From Archegozetes longisetosus (lineage: Eukaryota > Arthropoda > Arachnida > Sarcoptiformes > Trhypochthoniidae): a stretch of 64,000 nt of DNA. The notes under the pieces are model-generated. The model was given only the letters and a program-made list of their open reading frames with translations. It searched no databases and was not told the origin of the DNA. Shown piece after piece: positions 24,817 through 35,550 of this stretch. Both the position numbers and the translations under genes were made by a program. The stretch covers positions 12,346,387-12,410,386 of the forward strand of contig JAEMBT020000006.1 of NCBI GenBank assembly GCA_018873245.2, in the 5' to 3' direction. How positions within the stretch are numbered: the first letter of the stretch is position 1; the number at the start of each line of letters is the position of its first letter.

Positions 24817-27193
24817 CTAAACTGATGTCCAATAAATAATATTGAAAATAACGAAACATAACGGAAACAAAATACGACATCTGCGGTCGATTTCATCAGC
24901 CAATTCTTGTGGATTATCAATTTGAAACATCTTCTTCATTAGAATCCCAGCTCTGTTTCTTTGGGAGCATTTTTTCAAAAAACTTGATTGAACAGTCTGT
25001 TGACTAAGTCTTCGTAAATTATCTGCCAAATTTCCAACAGTTAGAAAGTTATGACTTGGATTACAGTCAAGAGGATTGAATTTTGGTTTCTCCTAATATT
25101 TATAAATTAATACGATAAATTTTAGAGTTTCAGCATTGAGCTGATGCCGTGTTGTTGCATCTCGTGCTCACCTCAAATTACCTGCGCCTAATCACATGAA
25201 AAGCACTTGCTTTCATATATTGTCCATTAATGCATAGGCTTATAAGCTATAAATACCTAATAGGCTAAAAACGTCACCAGAAGTACTATTAGGGTCTTAA
25301 CAAAATGTAAGGGCTATAGATACACATGTCAGCAGTACGTTTTTTCATCTTGTCAGTTATAGGGTTTATTTCTAAGAATTTATTGTTGCTTATTGCAAAC
25401 AACTGTTTTTAGGTTCTTAATAGAAGTTGCAAATACATTTGTCTCTAATTTGTATTTAATGTCATTTGCAAATTAATATCGCTTGTAATGATATTGCACG
25501 TGCTTTCAATAATGCATAGATTTTTATTATAGTCTGAAACCTATGAGACACGCTATACATTAGCAAAATACTTATGTAAGAATTCTTAGCGCCTATACCC
25601 TATTTCTATAAGTACTTAAGTATGAGTAACATTTCAATTAGCACGAGATACAAAATTCGGTCCCATTTCTAAGCTTAAGCCAATTAATAATCTACTATTG
25701 CTATGCTTTGAGTAACATACTGGAACATCAAGATATGTGGAAACTGTCACCAAATGGTCATTCGATGAAGCGAGTGATGCCAACGATAAGGCAGATAAGT
25801 CTCGCTGCAATGACTTCATTTTTTGCTGACGATTTTTCTCAGCTCTATATATGTAGCTAACGATCGTGAACTCAATCAAAGAGGCGAATATACAACAAGT
25901 GCAGAAAGCAATCCAAACGTCCAACGCGTGAACATAAGAAACTCTAGGCAATTTTTCACGTGAAGCGATAGAACTCGTGACCAAAGTTAACATTGTTGTC
26001 ATACCTTCAAAAGTGAGTTCAATTTGATCGGTATTTAAAGTTTAGATTAACTCAAAGCATATATAACTTATCTTTTCAGTAACAATAAAGCAAATATGAA
26101 TTGATGGCTCACCCAAAGTGACCCTCGCTGGAGCAGCGGATATCTCCAACCAGAATGATAGCCAAGAAATCATCACAAATAGAGCTGATGGCAGATACAT
26201 GTTTAGCAAATAGTGATACCATTCTCGTTGAAGATGTAATAAAACTTTAATTCGACTGACTCTATCCTTTTCGAATTTGTCAACTATTTGAACGGAATCG
26301 TTGAACAATTCATAGTCAACCAGTTGGAAACCAGTCATATGAAAGCTATCGCTACTACGGAAAGGATTGGTTTCGTGCCACGAGAGCACTAACTCGTCGT
26401 CAGTTAGCGAACGACTTTCTAGTTTTACTGAACATTTTTGACTATCGAATGGATATCTTTTGAAGTATAATTGACAGAATAATTTCAAGTAAAAGCTGTA
26501 AAATAGTCTTATTAGTCATCGTCGTTCATGATTGAAGTTGTTCCAAAAACAAGTGTTGAAAACTTACCGCAGTCTTAGAAAAACATATCCATCAGATCTA
26601 ATTCTCAAGGTGGAAACAGTCGCTTCCCCATCCAGTTCCATAGAACCGGGCTCTTTCACATTAGGTACGCCTAATTTTGGGTACCAAATTCTGCTGAGAC
26701 CCCACTCTTCGATCGACATCATCGCCGTTTCATGTTTACAATCAAACGCTAGTCTATTATCAAACCACTCTAAATCCATTATCAATATTAAACTATACTC
26801 AGAGTTCATGTCGTCGACTGATGCCAATGAATACATATCTAAACTGACGTTCACCTAAAACAAAGTTTTTTAATATGAAATTTAATAGATTTTTCCTATC
26901 GTGAGTTAGTAAATGTAAATCAAATTAGAAGTTATATAATTCCTAATAACTATAATAATGACCTGAAGAGGTGAATTACTGCCTTCATTGGCATTGAGTC
27001 CAGGTCTTTGCCAACTTTTGTATTTAGGCGAAGATGTCATTCCGTAGAACAGATGTTCCTGTTCATCGGTTGTACTATAACACGGACTCTTACGAAAAGT
27101 AACTGTGTGATCAATTGTACCTGAATCCAATATTATGCTTGATGAAACTAATTTCACCATTAATGTTGATACAGCCACGAATAACAAAATCAT
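24817..27193 (-). CDS. Cys-loop ligand-gated anion channel subunit (pHCl-like)
   Basis: This encodes a subunit of a pentameric plasma-membrane chloride channel. Minus-strand exons are 27193-26963, 26854-26568, 26495-26113, 26004-25652 and 25092-24817, giving 509 aa with all phases closing. It has a signal peptide (about 1-20), an extracellular domain with PGLNANEG, and a Cys loop of exactly 13 residues between Cys180 and Cys194 (YPFDSQKC). TM1 lies near 258-283. TM2 begins APARVTLGGMTTMLT, and the PAR motif at its start is typical of anion selectivity. TM3 is near 322-345 and TM4 near the C terminus (RILFPLCFVIFNIIYW). The TM2-TM3 stretch KLPRVSYVHALDVW resembles insect pHCl-2/CG7589-type channels more than GluCl or RDL. 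The ligand is not determinable. The ATG at 27193 was chosen because it opens the signal peptide. Confidence 0.9.
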
Positions 27194-27199
27194 TCTCAC

Positions 27200-27948
27200 A
27201 GAAACTAATTCATTTAATCAACTAAATTTTCTTTATATACTGATGAAAATATTGAGTTTGTTTGATGAAGATCTCATTAATCCTACTTATCAGTGATTCT
27301 CGAACTTATTCTGTGAGCAAAATTGTGTTCTACCTCCACTATTGACGTAAATCTACTCCAAAATATCTTCATATATAGAAACTGAATTTATTAAGTCACT
27401 TCTTTTAATCTTAATAATCCCAAAATCAAATATACTTGATGCTTATTCATATTCTAATCTATTCTGACGAAAAATCTTTTAATAAACAATTGCTAGAATA
27501 CGAGTCAAGTTTACGTTTGTCTTTTTTATTTAGACAGCAGTTTTACTAAACTTTTAGAAGGCTTATAAAAACTCACGTAAAAACTTACAAAATAAACTAT
27601 TAGTTCTGAATAGTCTAAACTTACAAGAGTTATGAGTCTATTGTCACCAACTCATAGGACAATATTGAATGATTTATGATATTTTTTATTACAAATTATT
27701 TTACAAGACTTATATTTGAGAAATTATTTCTTTAATGTGACAACTTATCAAAATATTGCATCATGAAGACAAACTTTGAGAAATAGGTTTAAATAGAAAG
27801 TTTATAAATGCTAAAATCCAAATTCTTGAACTAATAATAACTTCGATAATAAAATGTGATGTTGAATTTCATTTTGTATAAGTAATGAGAAGCACAATAG
27901 ATTAGATGGGAGAGAAAATTCAGAATATCCATATAATAAAAATTACTA
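27200..27948. other. Intergenic region upstream of the channel gene
   Basis: Probable 5' flank of the channel gene. No TATA box or other element was assigned. Confidence 0.45.
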
Positions 27949-27949
27949 T

Positions 27950-28141
27950 TTGCATGTGTGCTTGCCACTCTATAACTCAAGAAGTGCTGATCACACTGGC
28001 CAGATAGATGTAGCTTTAGCTTCAGCACGACCTGAAAGGACAGTTAGGTGTTTTATAGGCAAAGGATGGCTACTGGTTACTTTGGTAATTAAAAATCTAC
28101 TGTTGAGCAACTCAAGACCTATAATCTCCCCTGTAAAATAA
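27950..28141. other. Compositionally distinct block with open frames on both strands
   Basis: About 190 bases are visibly richer in G and C than the flanks and stay open in one frame on each strand (27950-28141 plus; 27991-28176 minus). The minus frame reads GLELLNSRFLITKVTSS then HPLPIKHLTVLSGRAEAK. I recognise no family. It could be a single coding exon, a non-coding RNA or a transposon scrap. Confidence 0.25.
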
Positions 28142-28627
28142 ATATTTGATTTTATAATACAATGTTCACATATCAAATTTCAAGGGCCACAATTTGGAGC
28201 CTTTTCTATCTATAAAAAAATATAGTTTGGGTAAAATGTAATTGCAATTGAATAAGTTCTTAAACTACTGTATATGTAAATTGTAAAGTATGAATGTGCG
28301 GACTTGTTTGCTTTTTAAAGTTATTCTTATCTATGAAACTGAGACATTGTTAATCCTTCAATACGAACTTTTGTGTACTTTCAAATATAATTGAATGGAC
28401 TGATGAACTGCAGCAGTAATACGCTAGTGACTGCTAAGCCTGATTGTGACTATGCTTTTGAAAGTAACACCACATTCAATGAAACAGTTATAATAAAATT
28501 GTAGTTATTATCGAAAATGAAAATCTGATAATGATTTAGAAAATCATTTTGAAAATCAATTAGTTAAGTGAAGTACAAAAGTGATCGATCCTCGTCCAAT
28601 ATCAGTGTCTATACTACTATACTAATT
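28142..28627 (+). other. 5' flank and probable 5' UTR of the TIS11-like gene
   Basis: No coding structure or promoter element was assigned. An in-frame leader before the ATG at 28628 begins without an ATG. Confidence 0.4.
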
Positions 28628-29119
28628 ATGCACTTAACACAATTGCTCAAGTTGTCAAAGCGGTCTGAGAAAAATCCACTATATCATTCATCGCGCTATA
28701 AAACCGAACTTTGCCGTCATTACTACGAATTCGGATATTGCAAATACGCGGATCGATGTCTTTTTGCTCACGGCAAGCACGAATTAAACCTTCCTCTGAG
28801 CCGTCACCGCAACTACAAAACCAAAGTGTGCACAGCATTCCACCAGTTCGGCTACTGTTCGTTCGGCTCGAGGTGTGCTTTCGTCCACAAAAGTGCCGAA
28901 CCAATCGATATTATAGAATCTGCGGTTACGGCTGTACCAAAGATGCCAATGCCTGAAAATCCTATTCCAAGTGTTGATTTGCCGCAATTCTTCCCATCGG
29001 CGTCATTGGTCAGAGCGATCGATAAAGAAATGCTGTCAGAGGAGGAACTGATGCCGAGCCAGTTCATTGTCAGTAATTATAAAAGGTTACCAACTTTTGT
29101 CAAACTCACTGCAAACTGA
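28628..29119 (+). CDS. TIS11/tristetraprolin-like tandem CCCH zinc-finger protein
   Basis: The family binds AU-rich elements in mRNA 3' UTRs and recruits deadenylation machinery, speeding decay of target transcripts. This single exon encodes 163 aa from the ATG at 28628. Two C-x8-C-x5-C-x3-H fingers are intact: CRHYYEFGYCKYADRCLFAH and CTAFHQFGYCSFGSRCAFVH. Each has the family lead-in, RYKTEL before the first and NYKTKV before the second, and the linker is about 18 residues. The C-terminal third is proline- and acid-rich without a clear CNOT1-binding motif. The fingers are noticeably GC-richer than surrounding DNA. Relatives are usually longer, so this is a compact member. Its own 3' UTR is AU-rich, but so is the genome. 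Confidence 0.93.
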   Translation: MHLTQLLKLSKRSEKNPLYHSSRYKTELCRHYYEFGYCKYADRCLFAHGKHELNLPLSRHRNYKTKVCTAFHQFGYCSFGSRCAFVHKSAEPIDIIESAVTAVPKMPMPENPIPSVDLPQFFPSASLVRAIDKEMLSEEELMPSQFIVSNYKRLPTFVKLTAN

Positions 29120-29476
29120 TTTCTGTTGGGATTTCTCTTAAATTTAGTCTTTTGTTAAATATGAGACCTTTTAATTTGATATCTAATTTTATTTAAGGCC
29201 TTTTATGTGTTTTTATGCCAAAACTCTTATCCTCACCTTGCTTTGATTGTTCGGGTTGAGCTAGATCTAATATATAGTGAGAAATTTATATTTTTAAGCG
29301 TTATCTCAGACTCGTTCGCCTCAGTCATTGTGGAGCATATGCGAAATGAGCCAATTTTATTAGAGAAGTTTTTAATTTAGTTAATATTTGCCGGTTTAGT
29401 TTGTTTTTATATTGTATTACATTATATTGCATTACATAGTTTAAACATTTGTATATATTATTCATTTATTCCTAAT

Positions 29477-29482
29477 AATAAA
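29477..29482 (+). promoter_or_regulatory. Candidate polyadenylation signal of the TIS11-like gene
   Basis: AATAAA about 360 bases past the stop codon, preceded by an AT-rich 3' UTR containing one ATTTA pentamer in TTATTTAAGG. Confidence 0.4.
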
Positions 29483-29807
29483 ATATTGCATTATATTATC
29501 CAAAAGTGTTCTAATCTAAAATTGACATTGACAAATTTGCAAATAATAAGGCTTAGACGCAAATCTGTAGTACTTACAGACAAGTTGGCAAGTTTAACAA
29601 GTTTGAAATTCTTAGCTAAAGCAGTAGTGGTAGTTATGGTAACAGGATATACAAATAATTGACGCGACGCCTACCTATGAAATAGTGGCGTTTAAGCAAA
29701 ATCAAAACATTAAGTTTCCAATTTGAAAAAATGTTTTTAAAGTGATTTTAAATAATCATAAAACATAATATTTTAAACTAAATGACAAGTCAATTAATGC
29801 CTTAAAA
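29483..29807. other. Short intergenic region
   Basis: Between the TIS11-like gene and the multi-pass membrane protein gene. No element was recognised. Confidence 0.4.
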
Positions 29808-31264
29808 ATGTCAATGTCATTCACAAACGAGACCACAATTAGTTCGTACGGACAAAGACCTGTTTATACTATTGCAGACCTCGGAATAACTGCTACTCCG
29901 TCCACCCAACATACTATTATCGGACCCGTAAGTCATCACTAAATTGTTTGCCAATTATTTCGTTAATTTATTTTTTCTCTTTTGATTGTGTCCTAAAGAC
30001 TCGATCTCTGTATTCGCTGACTAAATTTGAATGGACTTATTTGTCATTATCTCTAATAAGTCTCGTGGTATTAACAGGTTTAACAATCGATCGATTGATT
30101 GAATTAAAATCGGCTGATCCCGACTTCACATTTGCCTTTTTACTCTTTTGGACTACTTGTTTCTGTTTTGTTTACATAATTCAGGTTTTCATCATAAGTC
30201 TATTGATTAAAAGTTTACCTAAAACTCACAATCAATTTGTTTAAAAACTTCTTTAGGGTATATTTCGAGAGCGAGCCTTTGAATTAATGGCATTCGTGGC
30301 CACAATTTTAATTGTTTTAATATACGTAATCTTCAATTATACGGCAAACAGTTCTCATACAGTCTTCAAAAATGTAATTAATCTAAAAGTGTTTTAAATG
30401 GACTTGAGAGTTAGTTCCTACTCAAATGTTTTAAGGTTCGTCTCGGGATCACTTGTTCGATTGGACCACTTCTTATAATTCCTGGTCTTTACTACATTCG
30501 ACAGTATTTTAACTCGAAGAATCTTATCTTTCGCACAGTGGGCGCAAACGCCTCCATACAAAAATCGTGTGAGATTTTATTCTTAGCTTCAAGTCTATTG
30601 AAATTTGACTCACAACTCGCTGGATCTGTTCTTATTCTGTGGCTTAAGAAAGGTTTCTCCCAATGGAACCAAACCGACAAATTGGTGGTCAGTTTTGGTA
30701 CTATTATGACTGCCTTTTGGGTTGCATTAGGCTTTCTTTCGGTATGAAAGTAGTTGATTTAAATGAGCTTCCAGTTCAACACAATTTGCTTTTTCAGATG
30801 AGATTTGAAAATAAGCCAATCATTTATGTTTTTTTCGTGTCGAGTATTTTTGAGCCATCTATTATTATTTGGAACTTAGTTCGGGTAATATTTTGAATCA
30901 TAATCTGACTATTTTGATTTTTGGTTTATTTTTCTTACTTTCGACTGAAGTACTCATTAACAGACGACTCCCTAGTATTAGAGTTGTCAGTATATTTAGC
31001 TGGTATTATCGCACTGATTGTTCGCATCGCAACTATCATTGTTATGGTTCTTGTTATGCTTAACTTCAATCAAGGACTCAAAGAGAAAGGTTATTCAAAT
31101 ATATTTACTTTATTGTTTCGCTATAGATTTGCTATATAATACACCTGAATTGAAGGCAAACTATAACTTTTTGCTCTAACATTATCTTTTCACTACTTAT
31201 AGTTTATGGCAAAAATAGCGAAACCGTCAACTCCGAATCAGCCTCTCACGCAACTAACAATTAA
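29808..31264 (+). CDS. Multi-pass membrane protein, 7 exons (DUF7789-like)
   Basis: Exons are 29808-29927, 29999-30184, 30257-30373, 30436-30741, 30798-30884, 30951-31089 and 31203-31264. The first five junctions are phase 0 and the last is phase 1, and the total is 338 aa. About eight hydrophobic segments are visible, starting SLYSLTKFEW then a long membrane span. Soluble-side motifs include GIFRERAFEL, NLIFRTVGANASIQKSCEI and SSLLKFDSQL. These motifs and the layout resemble the conserved animal family that I associate with DUF7789, whose function is unknown to me. The final exon is the least certain part: it gives a short polar tail ending SESASHATNN. Introns are mostly 55-75 bp. No transport or enzyme motif is evident. 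Confidence 0.75.
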
Positions 31265-32135
31265 GAGAGTAAAAGAATGGATTTCCGTTCAATTTTTTCA
31301 ATATTTTTTAATACAGAAAAAATATTGTTAGCTTCAAAGCCAAAGTTATTTATTGTTTTTTAACCTAAACTATTTTTTAAACTTTTAATCGCTTTTTAGA
31401 AAATACTTGAAGTTATAACGAGAATGTGATAAAATCTAGTTTAATAATTTAAATATATTTTTTGAATAATATGTACATTAAATATAATTATTTTATAATC
31501 ATGTTTGAGAAATAAATCATCCTTACAAAAACATTCTTTCCAACTGATTGACTAAACTCAAGATAGAAATAATTATTCGATCAGAAGTCGAATAAGAAAC
31601 AACTGTCAAAGCTATATTGAAAAGTTTTCAGATATTTTCTTTTGAAAATATTGAAATTGAGTTTTGGCGAAAACAAAATCTCCTAAGTCTATCAAAATAA
31701 TTTTTCTCCAATAATAGCTCCTAACAGTACAAAGCTTTGAAGTGCATTCAACAATCATTACATTTCAAAAATTAAATTAACTCAAGTCTTCTCATCTATT
31801 CAAATTAAGACATTGATCACACCTTAGGATGTGTTAATCAGTCAATCGATATATGATACTTAGGCGAGAGTGTTCGGATATAGTTTGATCTAAAGACTTA
31901 AGAAAAAGACAGCTATTCAATACATGTCCTAACACTTCTTGAATTCAATATTTGAATACTGAAATTGGGCCTAGAATTGGTTTCTATTTCAAAAATATGA
32001 ATTTGAAAAGTGTAGGAGGTTTTAATATAAGAGTTAAATTGAAATCATCAAATGTTTTGAGCACCGAATTTTAGATCATTTCAATGTTTTTCTTCGAAAG
32101 TTTTTCTAAATACCAAATTATTCAATGGTTTATTA
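31265..32135. other. Intergenic region
   Basis: AT-rich with no coding support. The N-terminal half expected for the transporter-like relic downstream is not found here. Confidence 0.45.
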
Positions 32136-32141
32136 ATTTGT

Positions 32142-32790
32142 TTGTTTCCATTTCAAATAAATTTAGTGAACGAAACACTGGAGTCAGTAAAATCACGAAA
32201 AGTGCTGATCAGTATATCCAGTTATTATGGTATAGCGTGGAGTCAATTCCCAAACCAAACTTTAGAGTATCTACAGGCGGGTGGATTGGAAATGTACTCC
32301 GTCTTGAGGGTTTTTTCCCCACGCTATATCACAATAATCGAGTGGTTCATATGGCCAACACATCTCAGGTTTCGAGTGGGACTTGGGATGAGGCCTCTGT
32401 CGAGCATATGAACAGCTCTTTGCTGGTTTGATCTTAGAATCCATGCAATGTTTGGCACTTCATGGGTCAGATCTAGTTTATGGTAAGTATTTTCCATTTT
32501 ATTTTTTTTTAATTCATTCTTAAATTTTGTTCATATTCCATCTTCCCCTGAAGGTATTGGTCGAGGTGTTGATCGAGTTATTGGTCGCAGCGGTGTAACG
32601 TTGGAATCGTTCATTAACATGATTTTTCCGTTTCTTTACTTTGAAAGTGACTAAAATTTTCGGAATATTTATTTTTAATTCGAGGTTTTAGTATAGAATA
32701 TGGAGTTATATTGTTCGACCTCTTTCTGCTACAGTATTACAGTTAGTAGCAGTCGTCACTCAACTTATTTATAGAGTAAGCTTGGTTTAG
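32142..32790 (+). pseudogene. Frameshifted relic, possibly an MFSD6/MFS_1-like transporter
   Basis: Several exon-like pieces line up but do not form one open frame. In 32142-32400 the translation holds SSYYGIAWSQFPNQTLEYLQ and FSPRYITIIEWFIWPTHL. Near 32400 a one-base shift leads into AYEQLFAGLILESMQCLALH, which ends at a GTAAGT donor after 32482. A following exon at 32554 reads GIGRGVDRVIGRSG. A last block, 32693-32790, reads YRIWSYIVRPLSATVLQL to a stop. The GIGRGVDRVIGRSG and EQLFAGLIL parts recall the C-terminal half of MFS_1-like transporters (MFSD6 type). The N-terminal half is missing. It is a pseudogene unless the shift is a sequencing error. The family call is tentative. Confidence 0.35.
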
Positions 32791-33127
32791 TATAAGTAAC
32801 AACGTGCACCAATTAACTCGATCACTACCTAACCTAACCTATAGTTACCACATTGATTTGCACCAAAATTAGAGTCAAAGCCTTATAAAGCCAAAACTGA
32901 AGAACTCTCAAAAAGTTATTTAATAAGAAAGTGAAATATTTTATTTTTCAATTAGAAAGTTGATTTATAGTTACTTTTGATAACATAACTTTTTTTATAA
33001 TTCTCAAAATGCTGTTTTATATAAATAACATAATCGATAACTTTCATGAGCTTTACAACTGCGCTCACTATAATCTGTATTCCAATTATTAACTCTTTTT
33101 CATCAATCGATTATTTCAAAGCAAAAT

Positions 33128-34156
33128 TTATGATTTGTATGCTTTCGATCCTCCGAGAGCCAAGCCACCTCCATAACCTCCACCTAGACTTCCGCTTCCA
33201 AGAGAAACAACTTTGGCGCCTCCACCAAGACTGAGACCACCACCGTATCCACCTCCAAGTCCTCCACCATTCAAAGCAAGTCCTCCACCATTCAAGGCAA
33301 GTCCTCCGCCATTCAAAGCAAGTCCTTTTCCGAGTCCGGCTCCACCACCGCCTAAAAGGAGTGCGCCACCAGTGTGTGCTCTTCCTTCACCCTTAGCGAC
33401 AACAGTATGTATTTCTTCTACGACAGGTCTGATTTCTTGGACAACTCTTCTGTATGGAGTGATGACTTCTCTAACTTCTTGGATGACAGGCTTAACAACT
33501 TCGTGGACGAGTCTATGCGGTTCGTCTTCAGAGGAAGTCTGTTGTACTTCTCCCGGACCAGATGGTGTGTGACTTTGTTGAACAAGTACTCGACTTGATT
33601 TTGAGTTAAAGTTTAGTATAACTGGAAGTTCACTGGAATCGACTTCGATGATTTGTGGTTGAATTGGTTGGTATGGAATGGAGACTGGTCTAACTTCGAC
33701 AGTGCGTCGAGACTGTACGGCTGCTTGAATGGGACCTCCACTATGAGCAAGGCCTCCGCCATAACCACCGCTCAATCCTCCGAGAGCTAATCCGCCACCA
33801 TATCCACCGCTGCTACCGAGAGCTAATCCACCACCATATCCACCGCTGCTACCGAGAGCTAATCCACCACCATATCCACCGCTACTACCGAGAGCTAAAC
33901 CTCCGCCGAGGCCTAAACCTCCACCATAGGCGCCACCAGCATGACAATAAGCAATAATTGCAGAAAATACTAAAACCTGAAACAAAGTTGTCATATTTGG
34001 TATACAAATTAAAAAAATAGAAGAAAAAAGTACTTTTCAAAGCAAACACTTCATTGAAACTATTGACGAGTGTTTCAAAAGATTCAAGTAAGTGTTTGAA
34101 ATGATTTTATGAAGAGTTCTCAAAAACTCTATTCGATAAGGACTCACTTTAAACAT
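33128..34156 (-). CDS. Secreted glycine-rich cuticle-type protein
   Basis: This is a structural secreted protein, probably of cuticle. The preferred model has a 9-base first exon, 34156-34148 (MFK), with a GTGAGT donor. It joins exon 33976-33128 at a TTTGTTTCAG acceptor, giving 285 aa with a signal peptide (MFKVLVFSAIIAYCHA). An alternative start in the unspliced reading (MTTLFQ) is less likely. After the signal come about four GSSGGYGGGLAL-type repeats. A central glycine-free domain of about 110 residues follows, with VEVRPVSIPYQP, EDEPHRLVHEVVKPVIQEV and VVAKGEGRAH, and then NGGGLAL repeats. I recall the same central domain in mite glycine-rich proteins. The repeats are encoded GC-rich in an AT-rich setting. 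A TATA box lies about 130 bases upstream of the ATG. Confidence 0.85.
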
Positions 34157-34286
34157 TTTGGTTAATAGGAAATAGTTGTATAAGCTTTTGATTGAGTCAA
34201 AATTTTTTCTTCTACGACTAAATCAGTTCAGACTTGACTCGGCGAGAAGTATTCTGAAAGTAAGATTCACTTTCGATGGAATAAAA

Positions 34287-34294
34287 CTTTTATA
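34287..34294 (-). promoter_or_regulatory. TATA box of the glycine-rich protein gene
   Basis: TATAAAAG on the minus strand, about 130 bases upstream of the ATG of the micro-exon. The distance fits a short 5' UTR. Confidence 0.55.
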
Positions 34295-35357
34295 CTTACT
34301 CCTAATCGCCCTAAAGGGACAGTATTTTAAAATGGGATGACAAATGATAATGAGATGTGATGTCTTTCAACCACCCTTTATAATAAAAAAACTTAAATAA
34401 GACTAACTTTAATGCAGCTTTACGGTGAAGAATTGAGGCCAAAGTCGCCTTAACTCAAAATAAGAGAGCATTTCGAGAGTGAAATTTGGATCACCTTCCA
34501 AAATGTAAGTTCAGTCAATGATTTTACAGTTCATTTCTTTGAATTAGACACTCGTTTATTATGAATTTCTCTTCCCTTTCTCTCTAATTTGCGTAAACTT
34601 TTGAAATCTAGTGAGCGCAATAAATTACACCGTCTTAGACTAATGATCTCGGGTAGCAGAAAAGATAACGATTGAATACGATTTTTGTATGAGAGGATCC
34701 ATATAATATTAACTATGCTTACATGCAGACTATTTCAAAACTTGATATCAAATTGATTTTGAATAATTTAATCGTTAGAGTCATCTACTAAAGTATTTTT
34801 ATCTTTACCGGTAGTGATAGTATCTCGAATTAAGAGCTATGTTCGAATCGTGATAATTATCGTAGCTATCATCTAAGCTGACAGAAAAAACCATGTTATT
34901 ATGTAGTGATTATTGAACTTTATAGCAAACTATTCTTCTAATATTGGTTTATAATTTTAGTGACAAACTTCAATGAATTTTATTTCGCTTAATACTCTTA
35001 CATATACAGTGATTGACACTTTTTGTATGTCGAACAAACGAAAAGATTATCTGATTATTCTTTCTATTGGTATCAAATGCGATAAATTTGGTCATGCTTT
35101 TTGATGAACATAACTTACTCATCTTTGCTCTGATCTTATTTTTATTATCTTGACATTCAAATTAGATCAATATAATTGGCACATCAACTGTATTTTAAAT
35201 CACAGTCAATTCCTTACAATTTAATAAGATTAACTTTTGTTGCGGTCAAATTGTCAAACTATAGCACAGATTACATGATTTAAGGCATTTGCCATTAAAT
35301 CTTATACATTTGGGAGAGTTTGTGAGATTTGCATTCTTCATCCATTCTTCATCTCAT

Positions 35358-35404
<47 letters not shown>
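35358..35404 (+). repeat. (CT)n microsatellite
   Basis: About 23 uninterrupted CT units. Confidence 0.97.
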
Positions 35405-35407
<3 letters not shown>

Positions 35408-35523
35408 TCACCTTATGGTTTAATGACATAAAATTTTTTTAGTTTACACATATGTGAAGCAACAACTCGTTGCACTGATTTTTAGGTCAAAACGTTTTAT
35501 AAAGAATGCTTCAGAAGAGTTGA

Positions 35524-35550
35524 TGAGAGAGAGAGAGAGAAAGAGATAGA
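35524..35550 (+). repeat. (GA)n microsatellite, inverted relative to the CT tract
   Basis: Imperfect GA tract (about nine units, then AAGAGATAGA) 120 bases after the CT tract. The two could pair as a hairpin. Confidence 0.9.

Noticed and set aside
33213..33572. Proline-rich plus-strand frame (PPPRLRPPPYPPP...)
   Set aside because: Antisense shadow of the glycine-rich gene. GGX codons read as CCX on the other strand.
34845..34856. GTTCGAATC, resembling a tRNA B box
   Set aside because: No A box or cloverleaf pairing could be found around it.
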